A stretch of 64,000 bases of DNA from Dichetophora obliterata (taxonomy: Eukaryota; Arthropoda; Insecta; Diptera; Sciomyzidae): NCBI GenBank assembly GCA_963920525.1, contig OY986438.1, forward strand, positions 135,341,022 to 135,405,021. Reading direction: 5' to 3'. The notes below the pieces were generated by a model. The model had not been told where the DNA came from. It worked only from the letters and a program-made list of their open reading frames with translations, and made no database searches. The stretch's first letter is position 1. Each line of letters begins with the position of its first letter. This document shows positions 12,086 through 23,094 of the stretch, piece after piece. Position numbers and translations under genes: made by a program.

Positions 12086-12438
12086 ATACTACAAAGTTTG
12101 TATTAAAACAACTTCAATTCATAAATAATCAATAATAAAATAAAAAAAACAGACTGACCTAAAATTACTTTTATATCACATTCTTCATACAAAATATGTG
12201 AATAAATTTACGGGTACCCGGGTACCCTTATCAGGAGGGTAAGGAATATTCGACTTTGGATCGGCTCTACAACCAACGAAAAAATTCTAGAATGCTTAAA
12301 ATGCGAAAAAACGGTAGAAAACGAGTATTTATAAGATATCACGAAATCTCAAGCTTGTAACTTTTTTGGTTTGAAAAATATTTGACTTCAAAGTCGTTTC
12401 AGGTTCCCAGGTACCCGTGTCAGGAGGGTTAGGGTTAA

Positions 12439-13219
12439 TGATGTAATCATTTTTTTACAATGAAAGAACATTATGTTGTGCGTATACTGGAAAAATTTAG
12501 ACCAACATTTAAAATATTAATGAAGTTATAGCATATAGTCGAGAGCTGTGAGCTGCATGTTATTAAAAATTTAAAAGCGTTTTACGTGAAACAAAAATGT
12601 GTTTTAAAAAATTCCTTGAAGCCGATTCCACTGAAATTTGAATACTTTATTATATACGCCAATGGCTTTCGCAGGTAGAAGAATTGTAAATTTTAATTAT
12701 TTTTTTTTTCTTTTTTTCCCCCGATTTTCCACAAAAAAGAGCGATTTTTTAAATGTATATTTAGATGTCCGCCATTTTGTCATTTTTTAATGAAAACGTT
12801 TAAATCAACCTCCTGCCAGATTGACAAGTCTACAATCTATTTAAATTGTTTGTTTTAAATTACTTCAAGTGTCGATATCACCCGGGCCAGCAAAACCCCT
12901 TCTTTTTTTGTCCACTTTGGACGTACAAATAAAAAAAAAATTGTAACATAAAAAAATTGTTTTTTGTACAGTTTGAGATGTTTATAAAACCATTTAAAAA
13001 TATTTAAACGATTGCATTTCATTTTCTTATAAAAATATCATAACGAAATAAACCTTGAAAATTAGAGTGGAGTACCGGACTACATCCTCAATTCAACACA
13101 ATTATTCGAAATGCTTTTAAATTTAGTTTGTAAAGGATAAATGTGCAGCTTTCAATCTACTTAAAAATAGAAATCTAAATATAATTTCAATAATACAATT
13201 ATAAAGCCAGTTTACGTAT
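12439..13219. other. AT-rich DNA with no recognised feature
   Basis: Homopolymer A and T runs and no supported gene, repeat or site. Confidence 0.4.
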
Positions 13220-13485
13220 TACACAGAAAAAAACAAATTTAATGAACAGCATACGTTAAAATTAATTCATTGATTTAAATGAAAAAATCATTGAATTTTA
13301 ATGAATTGGTCATAGTTTTTAACGTACTGTTCATTGAAATCAATGAAGTTATATTCATTGAAAATGTCTATATAAATATCAATGATTTGTTTTCATTATT
13401 TTAATGGACTTTTCATTGATATCAATGAAAAGTACATTGATTCCAGTTTTAAATCAAATTTTAACGAACCATACATTGATTTCTA

Positions 13486-13812
13486 ATGAACAGTTCATTG
13501 AATTCAATGTTTAGGTCATTAAATGCAATGTATAGTTCATTAAATTCAATGAATAGGTCATTGAATTCAATGTATAGTTCATTGAATTTAATGTATAGTT
13601 CATTGAATTTAATGTATAGTTCATTGAATTCAATATATTGTTCATTGATTTCAATGTATAGTTCATTAAATTCAATGTATAGTTCATTAAATGCAATGTA
13701 TAATTCATTAAATTCAATGTATAGTTCATTGCATTCAATGTAAAGTTCATTAAATTCAATGCATAGTTCATTAAATTCAATGTATTCAGTTCATTAAATT
13801 CAATGTATACTA
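13486..13812 (+). repeat. 21-bp tandem repeat array, left arm
   Basis: About fifteen units of TTCATTGAATTCAATGTATAG with scattered substitutions (for example TTCATTAAATGCAATG). The period is a multiple of three and the unit lacks stops in some frames, which produces apparent open frames on both strands with a 7-residue period (SLNSMYS, NYTLNLM). These are repeat artefacts, not genes. More divergent units extend left to about 13,235. Confidence 0.9.
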
Positions 13813-14044
13813 ATTTATTCCCTTCCCAATTTTGTTTGAAGTGAAACGCGAAGTTGTGAAGACGTGTGGCAATCGTGTGTGTAAATTTTAGATAAAAGGT
13901 GATTATAAATTAAATTCAAAGTAAAGAAAATGTTGCGCTTTGAATGTAAAAGAAAATTTAAATCTGTTGAATTACTATTAGTATGAGTAAATAGTAGGAA
14001 ATATACCTGGCATTTTAAGTGACTGCTGCCATCATTTTCAAAAA

Positions 14045-14646
14045 ATGTTTACATTTTTAAAGATTGAAAACCACATAAAAGATAAAGCTGTGCGGGGCAA
14101 GTAGGCAGAAATTGAAGATTTCACTTATTACAGTGGTAAGCTTAATTTTTCTCGAAGCTAAATAAATAAATAGTTATTTTTTCAATTAATATCCTTCCAG
14201 ACAGTACTGCTATGAAGCTTCTTTGGAGCCTTCATGGGTATTTGGTGCCCACTCAAAAAGTATGCAGTAAGGAGAACTTTGGAAGAAAAACTTTCCTAAA
14301 GCATACAATTACCAGTTCCCAAGAGGCATTCGTTTTTGTTGGAAGCAGCATGCAGGAAGTCGAGGAGCATATTGAATTCTTAAAAACTAAAGGCGAAAAT
14401 ATTCAACCATTAATCTTTGCTGTTGGAGAGAAGAACTTCTCCTCATTCCAACAATTTTATGTGTTCATGGATGGTGTAAAATTTCAATTTGCTAGTTTTA
14501 TTAGAGCCGTAGATGTGTGCTTTAAAATTTTTCAATTATTTCAATTAAAATATCCTGCAGCATACACTCTCGTGTGGGAGTTTATTGCCGACTATTTTTT
14601 TATAAATTTAAAAACTATTCAAAATCTTCGAAAATTTGAATACTAA
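14045..14646 (+). pseudogene. spliced cargo gene of an unnamed insect protein family, one in-frame stop
   Basis: Exon 2 (14,201-14,646) reads from MKLLWSLHGYLVP to LRKFEY and is open throughout. Exon 1 starts at ATG 14,045 and ends at 14,135. A 65-nt GT-AG intron (14,136-14,200, GTAAGC...CCTTCCAG, with a pyrimidine stretch) joins them in frame, giving ...FTYYSDSTAMKLLW. Exon 1 carries a TAG at 14,102-14,104, so this copy is probably dead or mis-started. Visible blocks in exon 2 are LHGYLVPTQ, a QEAFVFVGSSMQEVEEHIEFL region, and a C-terminal block with DGVKFQF, AVDVCFKIFQLF, LKYP and WEFIADYFF. From memory, similar multi-copy proteins of unknown function occur in other insects. I cannot name a domain or function. 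Its place between fold-back arms suggests it is element cargo. Confidence 0.6.
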
Positions 14647-14724
14647 TTGACTCTTTAAAATAAAAAAATATTGTTGAAATTGTAATTATTTCCTTATTTT
14701 AAAAATGTTTAGAGAGGGGTTAAC

Positions 14725-15305
14725 AAATAGTTCGTTGAATTTAATGTATAGATTCATTCATTCATTCCAATAAACTAAATAGATTAAATTTAATGAAATA
14801 TACATGGAATTCAATGAACTGAATACATCAGATTTAATGAACTGTACATTGAATCCAATAAACTAAATAAATTAAATTCAATGAACTTAATACATTAAAT
14901 TCAATGAAATAAACATTTAATTCAATGAACTATACATTAAATTCAATAAACTATACATTGAATTCAATGAACTATAAGACATTGAATTCAATGAACTATA
15001 CATTGAATTCAATGAACTAAACATTGAATTCAATTAACCTTACATTGAATTCAATGAACTTTACATTAAATTCAATGAAAAAATCATTAATTTTGGCATT
15101 TTTTTAATGAACATGTTCATTGAATTCAATGAAGTGTACATTGATATTCAAGGAAGCATTCAAAATCACTAAGTTTAATGAACTATTCTTTAAAGTATGA
15201 AGAAATTTCATTGAAATCAATGACCACAGTTCATTGGACCAAAATCAATGAATAATTCATTGAAATTAATGCACCTTTTCATTAATATAATGTACCTTTG
15301 TGGTT
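14725..15305 (-). repeat. 21-bp tandem repeat array, right arm (inverted)
   Basis: The unit CTATACATTGAATTCAATGAA is the exact inverse of the left-arm unit. It is best preserved at 14,930-15,080 and more diverged toward both ends. Confidence 0.85.
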
Positions 15306-15312
15306 CAGTGTA

Positions 15313-15740
15313 CTAGCATATAACTGCTTTCAAAAAGACTAAAGCAAAACAAATACTAGCATACAACTAGTATGAAAACTACCAGAATCGTACTTGCGAA
15401 AATAATAGAACTTTGAAACTGGTCAATCAATATAAAACTAGTATTTAACTAGTCAAAAGTATACTAGCACAAAGGTGCCTCAAATCAAACCAGTAAAAAG
15501 CCTAGTTTTTGTTATACTAGTATTTTACTGGTATAAAATTTACAACCAAATAATGCCATTAAAAATACTACCTCAGTTCATATCGAGAATAGGACAATTG
15601 TCTTTTCTTATGACATCAACACAGAAAAATAACCAGTTTGCGTAATGTAAAAAGCATTTGAGCTGAGCTGGTATTTCTTGACCTAGTACATTTACTAGTA
15701 CTTTAACTAGTTGACTACACTTCAGGGGAATGACTCTTTT
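15313..15740. repeat. cluster of CTAGT-centred palindromes
   Basis: The words ACTAGTAT, TACTAGTA, AACTAGTT and CTAGC recur more than a dozen times within 430 bp, directly adjoining the fold-back element. There is no coding potential. The region may be an older palindromic repeat that was the insertion target. Confidence 0.5.
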
Positions 15741-15909
15741 AGAGCGTTTTCATTTATTTTGTGTGCGCTTTGATTTAAAATTTAAGACTGTTTAAAATTC
15801 GAATGAAAATTTTTATCAATACCTTGTAGGAAAATCAACTAATTTAAAAGTAGTTGAAAAAGTATTTTTTTGTCAACCACAGCTAGTTGAAGTTCCGACT
15901 TTTTTGCAC

Positions 15910-16495
15910 AGAACGAACTAACATATTTTGCATGGTCCGCTAAACAAGTCGATTGACTTTTGTCTGCATATGTTTACAACTACTTGTTAAATTAGTTAAA
16001 TTTATATTATTTTTTAACTACTTAAAAAAAAATCAATTGAAAACCGCATGTATTTTCAACAACTTGTTAAATAAGTTAAATTTAAATAATTTTTCTAATT
16101 ACTTTAAAATATATCTATTATTTATTGTTTTGAAAAAAATTATCTAATTATATTATTGTTTTGAAAAAAAATACATAAATTCATATTAGTGAAAGCCTAA
16201 TATTAATAATATTTGATGAAATAGCATGGTTAAATATATATAAACTTGTAATCTAATAAAAATTTGCAATAAAAACATGTCAAAACCAGAGTAGTCGCCG
16301 CCTTAATATAATTCAAAGTAGTTTTTAAGCCACTTGTTTTGAAGTAGTTTTTCAATTACTTCATTTATAATGCAATAAAAACTATTCAAAATTGAAGTGG
16401 ATGCCGCCTTAGTATAATTCAAAGTAGTTCATAAACTAGTTTATTTTAAATTAGTTTTTTATTAAGTTGTTTTCAAAAACAAGTTAGTTTGTTCC
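15910..16495. repeat. probable MITE with ~106-bp internal direct repeat
   Basis: AGAACGAACTAAC (15,910-15,922) is the near-inverse of GTTAGTTTGTTCC (16,483-16,495). Inside, GCCGCCTTAATATAATTC at 16,297 recurs as GCCGCCTTAGTATAATTC at 16,403, a 106-bp period. Short GTAGTT/AACTAC words are frequent. No target duplication was identified. Confidence 0.45.
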
Positions 16496-16499
16496 TATA

Positions 16500-18600
16500 G
16501 GGTAATTGTATAGTATCTATTGGTGTTTTTTTTCGTCATAAAATTTTATACACAAACTTATATCATAAAAAAAAAATTGGTCAAGTTAAGACATAAGAAT
16601 AAGCGGATATAATCCTGGTGTAACACCCAAATAATATTACTTTTTCATAACGGTTTAATCCTTAAAAATTATATAATATTTGAAGAATTGACTGAAAATT
16701 TTGCACAAATGATTAGAATTTTAAAATACACTCGGCGTTTAAAATTAAGTCTATTCAAATTAAAACTCCACCTTCCTAACCAAAAAGAGTTTTGTCATAA
16801 AAAAAACCATCATTAATTTCACAAAAGTTAATGTACTGACTTAATATTTTATACATAAACTTTGCTCTGTAAAAAGTTCTTTGAATTTAAAATATGCTTA
16901 ATTATTACCAAAAGCTCTCTTATATCCATAAAATGGGTTATCATAAAACTGCTAAAATCTTCATAATTTTGAGTTACCTTTAACAAGGCTGTGGATATAT
17001 TGCTTTATTTTGAGCTATGAAAAAATGTGGAAAAATATAAATTTCACAGTGATGACTTGATGTATGATGTTTCAACCTTTGCCATTCATTCCAACTGATT
17101 TGGCATGGACCCTACTAAAAGTTTTAGTCCAACAACCCTCCAGTCATAATGAAAGATTTATTGCAACAGCTAAACAGGCTCATATCAAGCACACATACAA
17201 ATCACAAATATTACTGCTTCTCAACAACTTACTTATCTCAAGAGAGTCAAGAGTGCCATTTTTAATCAATCTTAGCATTATTTTCAATCTTTCAAAAGGT
17301 TATTTCAAATGAAATCATCTTTAATGCGTCCGCAAACAAAAACGAACACGAAGTTTTAAATAAAAAATTACCAACATGTTAGAAATGATATGAAATAAGC
17401 TGCGATAATATTTTGATGCTCTTACGCATTGTTACTGACGTTTTTTTAGATGATGGCGAGAGAAGGCTATTCAACAAGAAAAACGCCACAACTGTTGGCA
17501 TTGAAACTGATATCCGCTCTATTCATTGAACTGACAACAGACGAATGATTTCAATGGAGTCTCGTTGGTAGGACTTTTGATGCTAGAAAAGATAGATGCC
17601 CGCTAACGAAATTCTGTCTTTTTTCCCTTATTCACTTTCCTGTAAAAATATCCTTTGTGCTTTGATTTTGCACGAAAGTTCTTTTTTAAGCATAAATGAT
17701 ACATACTTATAAGGAAATGTAGAAAAAAAAAAACAACGAAATGTATGAAAAATTGATTTGGAAAAAGGAAGTGGTGGCGAATGCTGTCCATTATGCTGCT
17801 CTGCACACTCATTCGGCCGAATAGCAGAAAGGATAGTTTTTCGTCACCAGATGCGACGTTAACTTTTGAGTTGGGTGATATTTTTTGAAGTGGAACCACC
17901 TTTGGTTCGGATGTAAGTTCACAAAATTAAACGAAAAATATTTTTGAGCTATGAATGCTTGCATATAGGCCTACAGTTATCAGACAACAGTTGTATCAAA
18001 TAAATGGAAATAATATTACTAAATTTCTAAGGTGAGCGTAGATTTCTTAAATGGACCAATGCACACGGGCGAAATGCTCAAAATAAAGTTGTAGAAACCA
18101 CTTTTTTTTTCTGTTGCAAAGAATATGCTCAAATCAAAGAAAAAAAAACACTTTTTGTTTTGATATTTTTTTATAGACCGTTGCTAGGTTAAACGCTTTA
18201 CTTTGGACTTTGCTTTTGTTCACATTTGAATGCGTGAAACCTTGTTTAGTGCCCGCAAATTGAAAATGAATATTTTTATATATCTAAAGCAATTAAAAAA
18301 ATAAAATGTTTAACAATTGTGATGGTAAGTATAAGCTGTGAAATAAATTAAAAAAAAAATATATTCATGTTTGTGTATTAAAAAAGTGTATTTTCTTAAC
18401 TAGCCTTACAACTAAAATAAATGCACATTACTTTAAAGTTCTGTAGTCTTCAACTGCTAAAGCTAACCAAAATGGCCTTTTTAATTTATACTAATACAAG
18501 TATTCGCCGGCAGACATTGTCCTGCCACAGACAACCTTACTGCCATATACGAAAATGTCAATAAAATGCCAAATATATTCACCATTTTCAGTATAGCTGC
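16500..18600. other. AT-rich DNA without a supported gene
   Basis: Small open frames at 17,064-17,312 (+) and 17,603-17,899 (-) have no recognisable motif, no consistent start context and biased, homopolymer-rich codons. Positions 18,500-18,545 match, in inverse orientation, a stretch at 42,288-42,335 (words CAGTAAGG and GTGGCAGGACAA), so at least that part is repetitive. Confidence 0.4.
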
Positions 18601-18615
18601 CGAAATTAACGATTC

Positions 18616-18959
18616 TTATAAATAAATAAACTGGCCATTTCAGCCCTTGGAAGGACTTTGACCGAGCTTCTATTGATCAATTGTGTTGTGCGTGTTATTA
18701 AATGTTTGATCACAAATGACCGAGAACTGGACCTACATGTTTTATGCCGACTCCGAACGGCTTATGTTCTCAAGAAACTTTACATGGCAATTTTTACTCT
18801 CCGAGGTTTGCCATTGTCTGCAGAGAGGTCACGACCGAACAGAAAAATTATTTCAGTTGAAAAAACTTTCTGTCTGAGCTGGAATTGAACCCGGGCTACC
18901 GCGGTTCTTTAGCTTAGGGGCCACGCACTCTACCCACTAGGCTACGGTCGCCACTTTAA
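18616..18959 (-). repeat. tRNA-derived SINE, copy B, with 15-bp target duplication
   Basis: The direct repeat CGAAATTAACGATTC flanks it exactly (18,601-18,615 and 18,960-18,974), the mark of LINE-mediated retroposition. On the minus strand the 5' end is a tRNA-like head with A-box TAGCCTAGTGG and B-box GGGTTCAATTCC. The rest matches copy A (24,060-24,400) along its length, and the 3' end is T/A-rich. The two copies differ at a modest number of sites. Confidence 0.88.
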
Positions 18960-18989
18960 CGAAATTAACGATTCATATGAACTAAATTA

Positions 18990-19130
18990 CCAAATTTTAG
19001 TCTAATATGATCAAAACCGTGCGAAATATAGCATTTTTGTTAATTTGTAGGCGGTGAAAAGGGGTGCGGCTAAATTATTTCCCTTGTACTCGGAACAAAT
19101 GGACTGCGAAAATTTCAGCTCAATTTAGCT
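18990..19130 (+). repeat. dispersed repeat family, copy B
   Basis: It shares CCAAATTTTAGTCTAATA, AAACCGT, TATAGCATTTT, AATTTGTAGGCG and AAAATTTCAGCTCAAT, in order, with copy A at 11,858. SINE copy B lies 30 bp upstream. Confidence 0.6.
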
Positions 19131-19134
19131 TTAA

Positions 19135-20075
19135 CCTGGCGCGCTTTTCCTCACTCCATGCTGACCCCCAAAAAGTGAATTTTACTAAAGTGGGACAGCT
19201 TTTAAAAATAAAATTTAATCCGATACTCTGGACTTTTGTGTCTTGAGTAGTTTGCTATGGACACAAATTGTTTGACATGACTTTATTTTTACCATGTTTT
19301 GTCGAACATTATAAATTTATTTATTCCGACACGCATTTATTATTTTCTTTTTAAATAATTACAATCTAAAATTCCACTTACTCCATGCATTTTCTTTTAC
19401 AATTCATAGATTTCATAACCACTCTTTCCACCAGTTAATGTACTCACTGGCGCCGACGATTGCGAAATCGCACCAGTCAAGAGGGCAAAAACTGATTGGA
19501 GTAGGGGTATAGTTTTTTTCTACGCGGAATACAAGTAAACCTAAGGCCTTCTCCTCGAAGTTTCAACCATCTACGCCAACGGATAAATTAGCCGGCGTTT
19601 ATGGGTTAAATGTTTGAACACAAATGATCGAAAACTGGATCAACGTGTTATTTGGCGACTCCAAATAGTTTATGTTCTCAAGAAAGTTTACATAGCAATT
19701 TTTGCTCTCTAATGTTTGTCATTCTCTTCATGTCGAAAAACCAAAATTTGGCGATTCTGGAAGCAGTACTGACGTTAACACGCTGGACGTGCATTCGAAT
19801 AACACAAGTCATTTTCTAAAGTAGCCGTTATTGATATTGTATTGATTTTCAATTCGAAAATAATTTTAATTTGTTTATCCTGAAAATTTCCCTTGAATTC
19901 AGAAGAATTTGAATATTTTTGCCCATATTATAATTAAAAAATATCCACTGTTGCCAATGACAGCTACCGTCCATAAAATTTATATCTACTCAAGCCAAAT
20001 AAAAGAACATACAGTGCTGCTGCCAATTGGGTTTTTTGGTGAAGATGCAGCTGAATGACGAAATAAAATTTACAA
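19135..20075. other. non-coding DNA between repeats
   Basis: Apart from the SINE fragment at 19,604-19,733, nothing is recognised. The open frame 19,064-19,246 overlaps dispersed repeat B and is not supported as a gene. Confidence 0.35.
19604..19733 (-). repeat. SINE fragment, third copy of the same family
   Basis: It shares TTAAATGTTTGA.CACAAATGA, ATGTTCTCAAGAAA.TTTACAT and GCAATTTTTRCTCT with copies A and B. The tRNA-like head is missing. It is more diverged than the other two, hence older or unconstrained. Confidence 0.7.
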
Positions 20076-20352
20076 GTTTAGTTTAGTTTAGTTTTAGTTT
20101 ATGTCATAAAGTCTTTAGATGCAGAAATCTTTACAGACTAGGATTAAAGTAATATATAATAAAATAAGTTATACAGTTACAGGTATAAGTAAAATGGTAT
20201 AAGAAATAATAATAGGCTTATGTTAAAGAGTATTATTAATTAAGTTTTTAAAAACATGTTTGGGAACATAAAAATCAATTTCATGTGAAATACATAATTC
20301 ATTAAAAAGAGTCAAAGCTCTCATAATTGGCTCATTTAAGGCATAATTAGTT

Positions 20353-23056
20353 CTACAATATTTTGTAATAAAACAGTTTTGAATTTCTTAAATATCTTAG
20401 CGGAATATTGAAAGAAATAAGCTCTAAAAGAGAATTGCAGTCAATAATGCCAGAAACTATATCATGTATGAATAACAGCGATGAAATCTTTCGTCTTGAG
20501 TCAAGAGATTTAAGTCCTAGAAGCAACAGGCGCGTACTATAAGGTGGCAACGGATCATGAAAATTTATTGATCGCAGTACAAATCTGGTAAAGTTCTTTT
20601 GTATTTTTTCAAGTCTGAAAGAGGTAGAAGCATAAAATTTAGACCAAATAATGTAAGCATACTCAAGTCTAGATCTTGCAAAAGCATTAAATAACATACT
20701 TAAGGTATGTGGATCGGAAAACTCAATACTATTTCTACGTATAAATACCAGCTTAGAGTAAGCCTTAGGAATGAGAAAATTTACATGGTCAATAAATGTA
20801 AATTTCGCATCAAAAATAACACCCAGATCGCGATAAGTATCAGCGGATTGGATTATTGAATAATATAAAAAGTAGGAACTGCTCAATGTATTGAGAGTGG
20901 TCTTAGAGAAAGTAACATGATAACATTTACCGAAGTTTAACGTTAGACCATTAGTTTGACTCCAAGTTAAAACTCTAGAAATATCCGCTTGTAGTTCAAT
21001 AACATCTGTAGAGCACGAAACTTTCTGAAAAAGTCATCCGCATACAGTAAAAAACGAGATTTTAAAATGCATTTGGAAATATCATTGATAAAAAGTATAA
21101 AAAACATGGGTCCAAGGATACTACCCTGCGGAACGCCTGAAGAAGCTATAAATTGAGAGGATTTAACATTATTAATACTGAAAAAACATAACCTTTCTTG
21201 CAAATAAGACTTAATCCAAGCCAAAAATGAGGAATGAAATCCCATTTTTGATAATTTTAAGAGCAACAGTTTATGAGATACTCTGTCAAGTGCTTTTGCG
21301 AAGTCGGTATAGATCACCTCGACTTGATGACCCATCTCAAACGCGGATACACAGTACTCAGAGAAAAGGATTAAATTTGACACTGTTGACCGACCAGCAA
21401 TAAGGCCATGTTGTTCCGGACAAATATAACGTTTAATCAAGAAACTTAGCTTAACTTTTATGACGCTATCGATAATTTTCGAGGCATTAGATAATTTAGA
21501 GATTGGCCTATAGTTAGCAACATTGCTTTTATTTGCGGACTTAAAAATGGGGGTTATAGAGGCAATTTTCCAGAACTTAATGAAATTACCTTCAGATAGG
21601 GACTTATTAAAGATGTCACAAAGTGGGACCGCTAAAGCATGTGAACATTTTAAGAATATTATTGTGGCAAAACCATCAATATCATCCTTACATGATTCTT
21701 TCATATTCTGGATGGCCTCAAGTACGTCGTTATCGGAAACAGAAAAAGTACCTATATCTGTAAAAGCATCAACAGATTCCACGGCATTTCCAATATAATT
21801 ATAATTGTCAACGACAAAGTTTGACTTGAAAAAATCGGCAAACATATTTACAGTGTCTGGTAAGTTAGTTAAACACTGATCATTAAAAAACACTGAAGAA
21901 GGAATTTGCGATCTCCCTCTTTTGGACTGTATAAAATTCCAAAAATATTTAGGATTTTTTTTAATATTTGTTTCAAATTGCACGATGTATTGCTTATATA
22001 AAAATTTATTAAGGAAATTAAATTCACGCATGAAATGTAGATATTTTTCCTTATATGTTGGCTCATTGGTTGCCCTGAACAATTTCAAAAACTTATTTCT
22101 TTGGTTTTTCAACTTTTTAAGACCCCTTGTATACCATGGAAGTTTGTGACTAGTTTGTTTTCTACGCGGAATATGCGAATTGCACGTAGTCAAAACCTCA
22201 GATTTAAAAATACTAAAGCATGATTCAGCATTATAACCATCAAATAGTATGCGCCAGTTTAGATTAAGTAACATGCTGTTCAATATATTGAAATCACAAC
22301 GATTTAAATTGTACAGTTTTTTATCTTCCGAAAACTCAAAATATTCATAGAACTCTAAATCTATTATTAGTGGCCTATGATACATACATTGTTTCTGGAT
22401 GGGATAAAGACATTCTATGATATTGAATTTAATATTTGAGGTAATATAAATTAAGTCTAACAATTTATTTAAGTTATTAAAAATACAATTAATTTGATGT
22501 AAGTCTATACTGGATAGACTGTCAATAAAATTTATTTCTTGGGTCTGATTTATATTCGTTGGAGTTTAATCCCCTGCAATATATGTCCATGTAATCTTAG
22601 ACAGATTAAAATCACCCAATACGCAAAGGTACAATTTGCATCCATAGAAGAGTTTATTCCAATTATGTTGTCAACATGCGCAGCATATATTGAATCTGCA
22701 CTATTTGGTGGGATGTACGAAGCGCAGATATACAGTGACTCATTAGAAGTAAATACTCGAACACATAGCTGGTCAAGCAAAGAGTCAGAGTTGATAAAGA
22801 ATTGAAGAGTGGAGCAATAAATTCTTTTTATGACAATTAGTACTCCACCACCACGTACTAGTCCAGTTTTTATTGCGTCTCGGTCCTTTCTATACACATT
22901 AAAAATGTTGGGATCAAAGAATTCGCCATCGAAAAACTCCGGCTGTAGCCAGGTTTCAATTAAAACGTAGACATCAAAATCTTCGTGTGATGTAAAATTA
23001 AAGATTTTACCAGATTTTGATCTCATCCCAGACATGTTCTGATAATAGCATTTCAA
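20353..23056 (-). pseudogene. LINE ORF2 relic (endonuclease and reverse transcriptase)
   Basis: The remnant is read in at least three frames. 23,056-22,550 is the apurinic-like endonuclease start (CYYQNMSG, LIETWL). The frame breaks just before the expected LGDFNL block. 22,463-20,967 covers the rest of the endonuclease and the reverse transcriptase (NYRPISKL, YTDFAKALDRVSHK, SSGVPQGSILGP, LLYADD), breaking just after YADD. 20,886-20,353 is the thumb/C-terminal part (DLGVIFDAKFTFIDHVNF, LRYLRNSKLFY). Every segment aligns with the 971-codon ORF2 at 49,038. Frameshifts fall at catalytic regions, so no active enzyme can be made. Confidence 0.88.
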
Positions 23057-23094
23057 ATTTTTGCTCGACTTGCATACTAAGGAATTACATCGGA

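Larger units (their letters stand above)
10514..12434. mobile_element. non-autonomous piggyBac-like element
   Basis: TTAA flanks both ends (10510-10513 and 12435-12438). Inside are inverted ends CCCTTACCGTCCTGA and TCAGGAGGGTTAGGG, 13 of 15 matching. TTAA targets with CCC...GGG ends are diagnostic of piggyBac. A second, subterminal inverted pair is built on GGGTACCCGGGTACC (10558-10572 and inverse at 12212-12226), each adjacent to CTGATAAGG or its inverse. The 1.9-kb interior has no recognisable transposase. It holds a GCATTCAGCG-type MITE copy and a dispersed repeat (separate entries). Confidence 0.8.
13222..15310. mobile_element. TA-flanked fold-back element carrying a cargo gene
   Basis: TA occurs on both sides (13220-13221 and 15311-15312). 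The ends are CACAGAA (left) and TTCAGTG (right, the inverse of CACTGAA). Both arms (about 13,235-13,812 and 14,725-15,305) are made of the same 21-bp unit, TTCATTGAATTCAATGTATAG, direct in the left arm and inverted in the right. The core of the unit, CATTGAATTCAATG, is itself palindromic. The middle 900 bp is not repetitive and holds a two-exon gene relic. Architecturally this resembles Foldback-type elements. The TA target points instead to a Tc1/mariner-like mobilising enzyme, which is inference. Confidence 0.75.

Noticed and set aside
13486..13780. Long open frames on both strands with a 7-residue period (SLNSMYS / NYTLNLM)
   Set aside because: They are produced by the 21-bp tandem repeat, which is a multiple of three and lacks stops. 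No start context or independent coding signal.
13486..13812. Regularly spaced repeats suggesting a CRISPR array
   Set aside because: Units are contiguous with no unique spacers, the unit is palindromic, and the DNA is eukaryotic.
17064..17899. Frames at 17,064-17,312 (+) and 17,603-17,899 (-)
   Set aside because: Short, no motif, no homologue I recognise, and homopolymer-derived lysine/leucine runs.
21523..22149. Plus-strand frames within the minus-strand LINE
   Set aside because: Antisense shadows of the reverse-transcriptase coding region.
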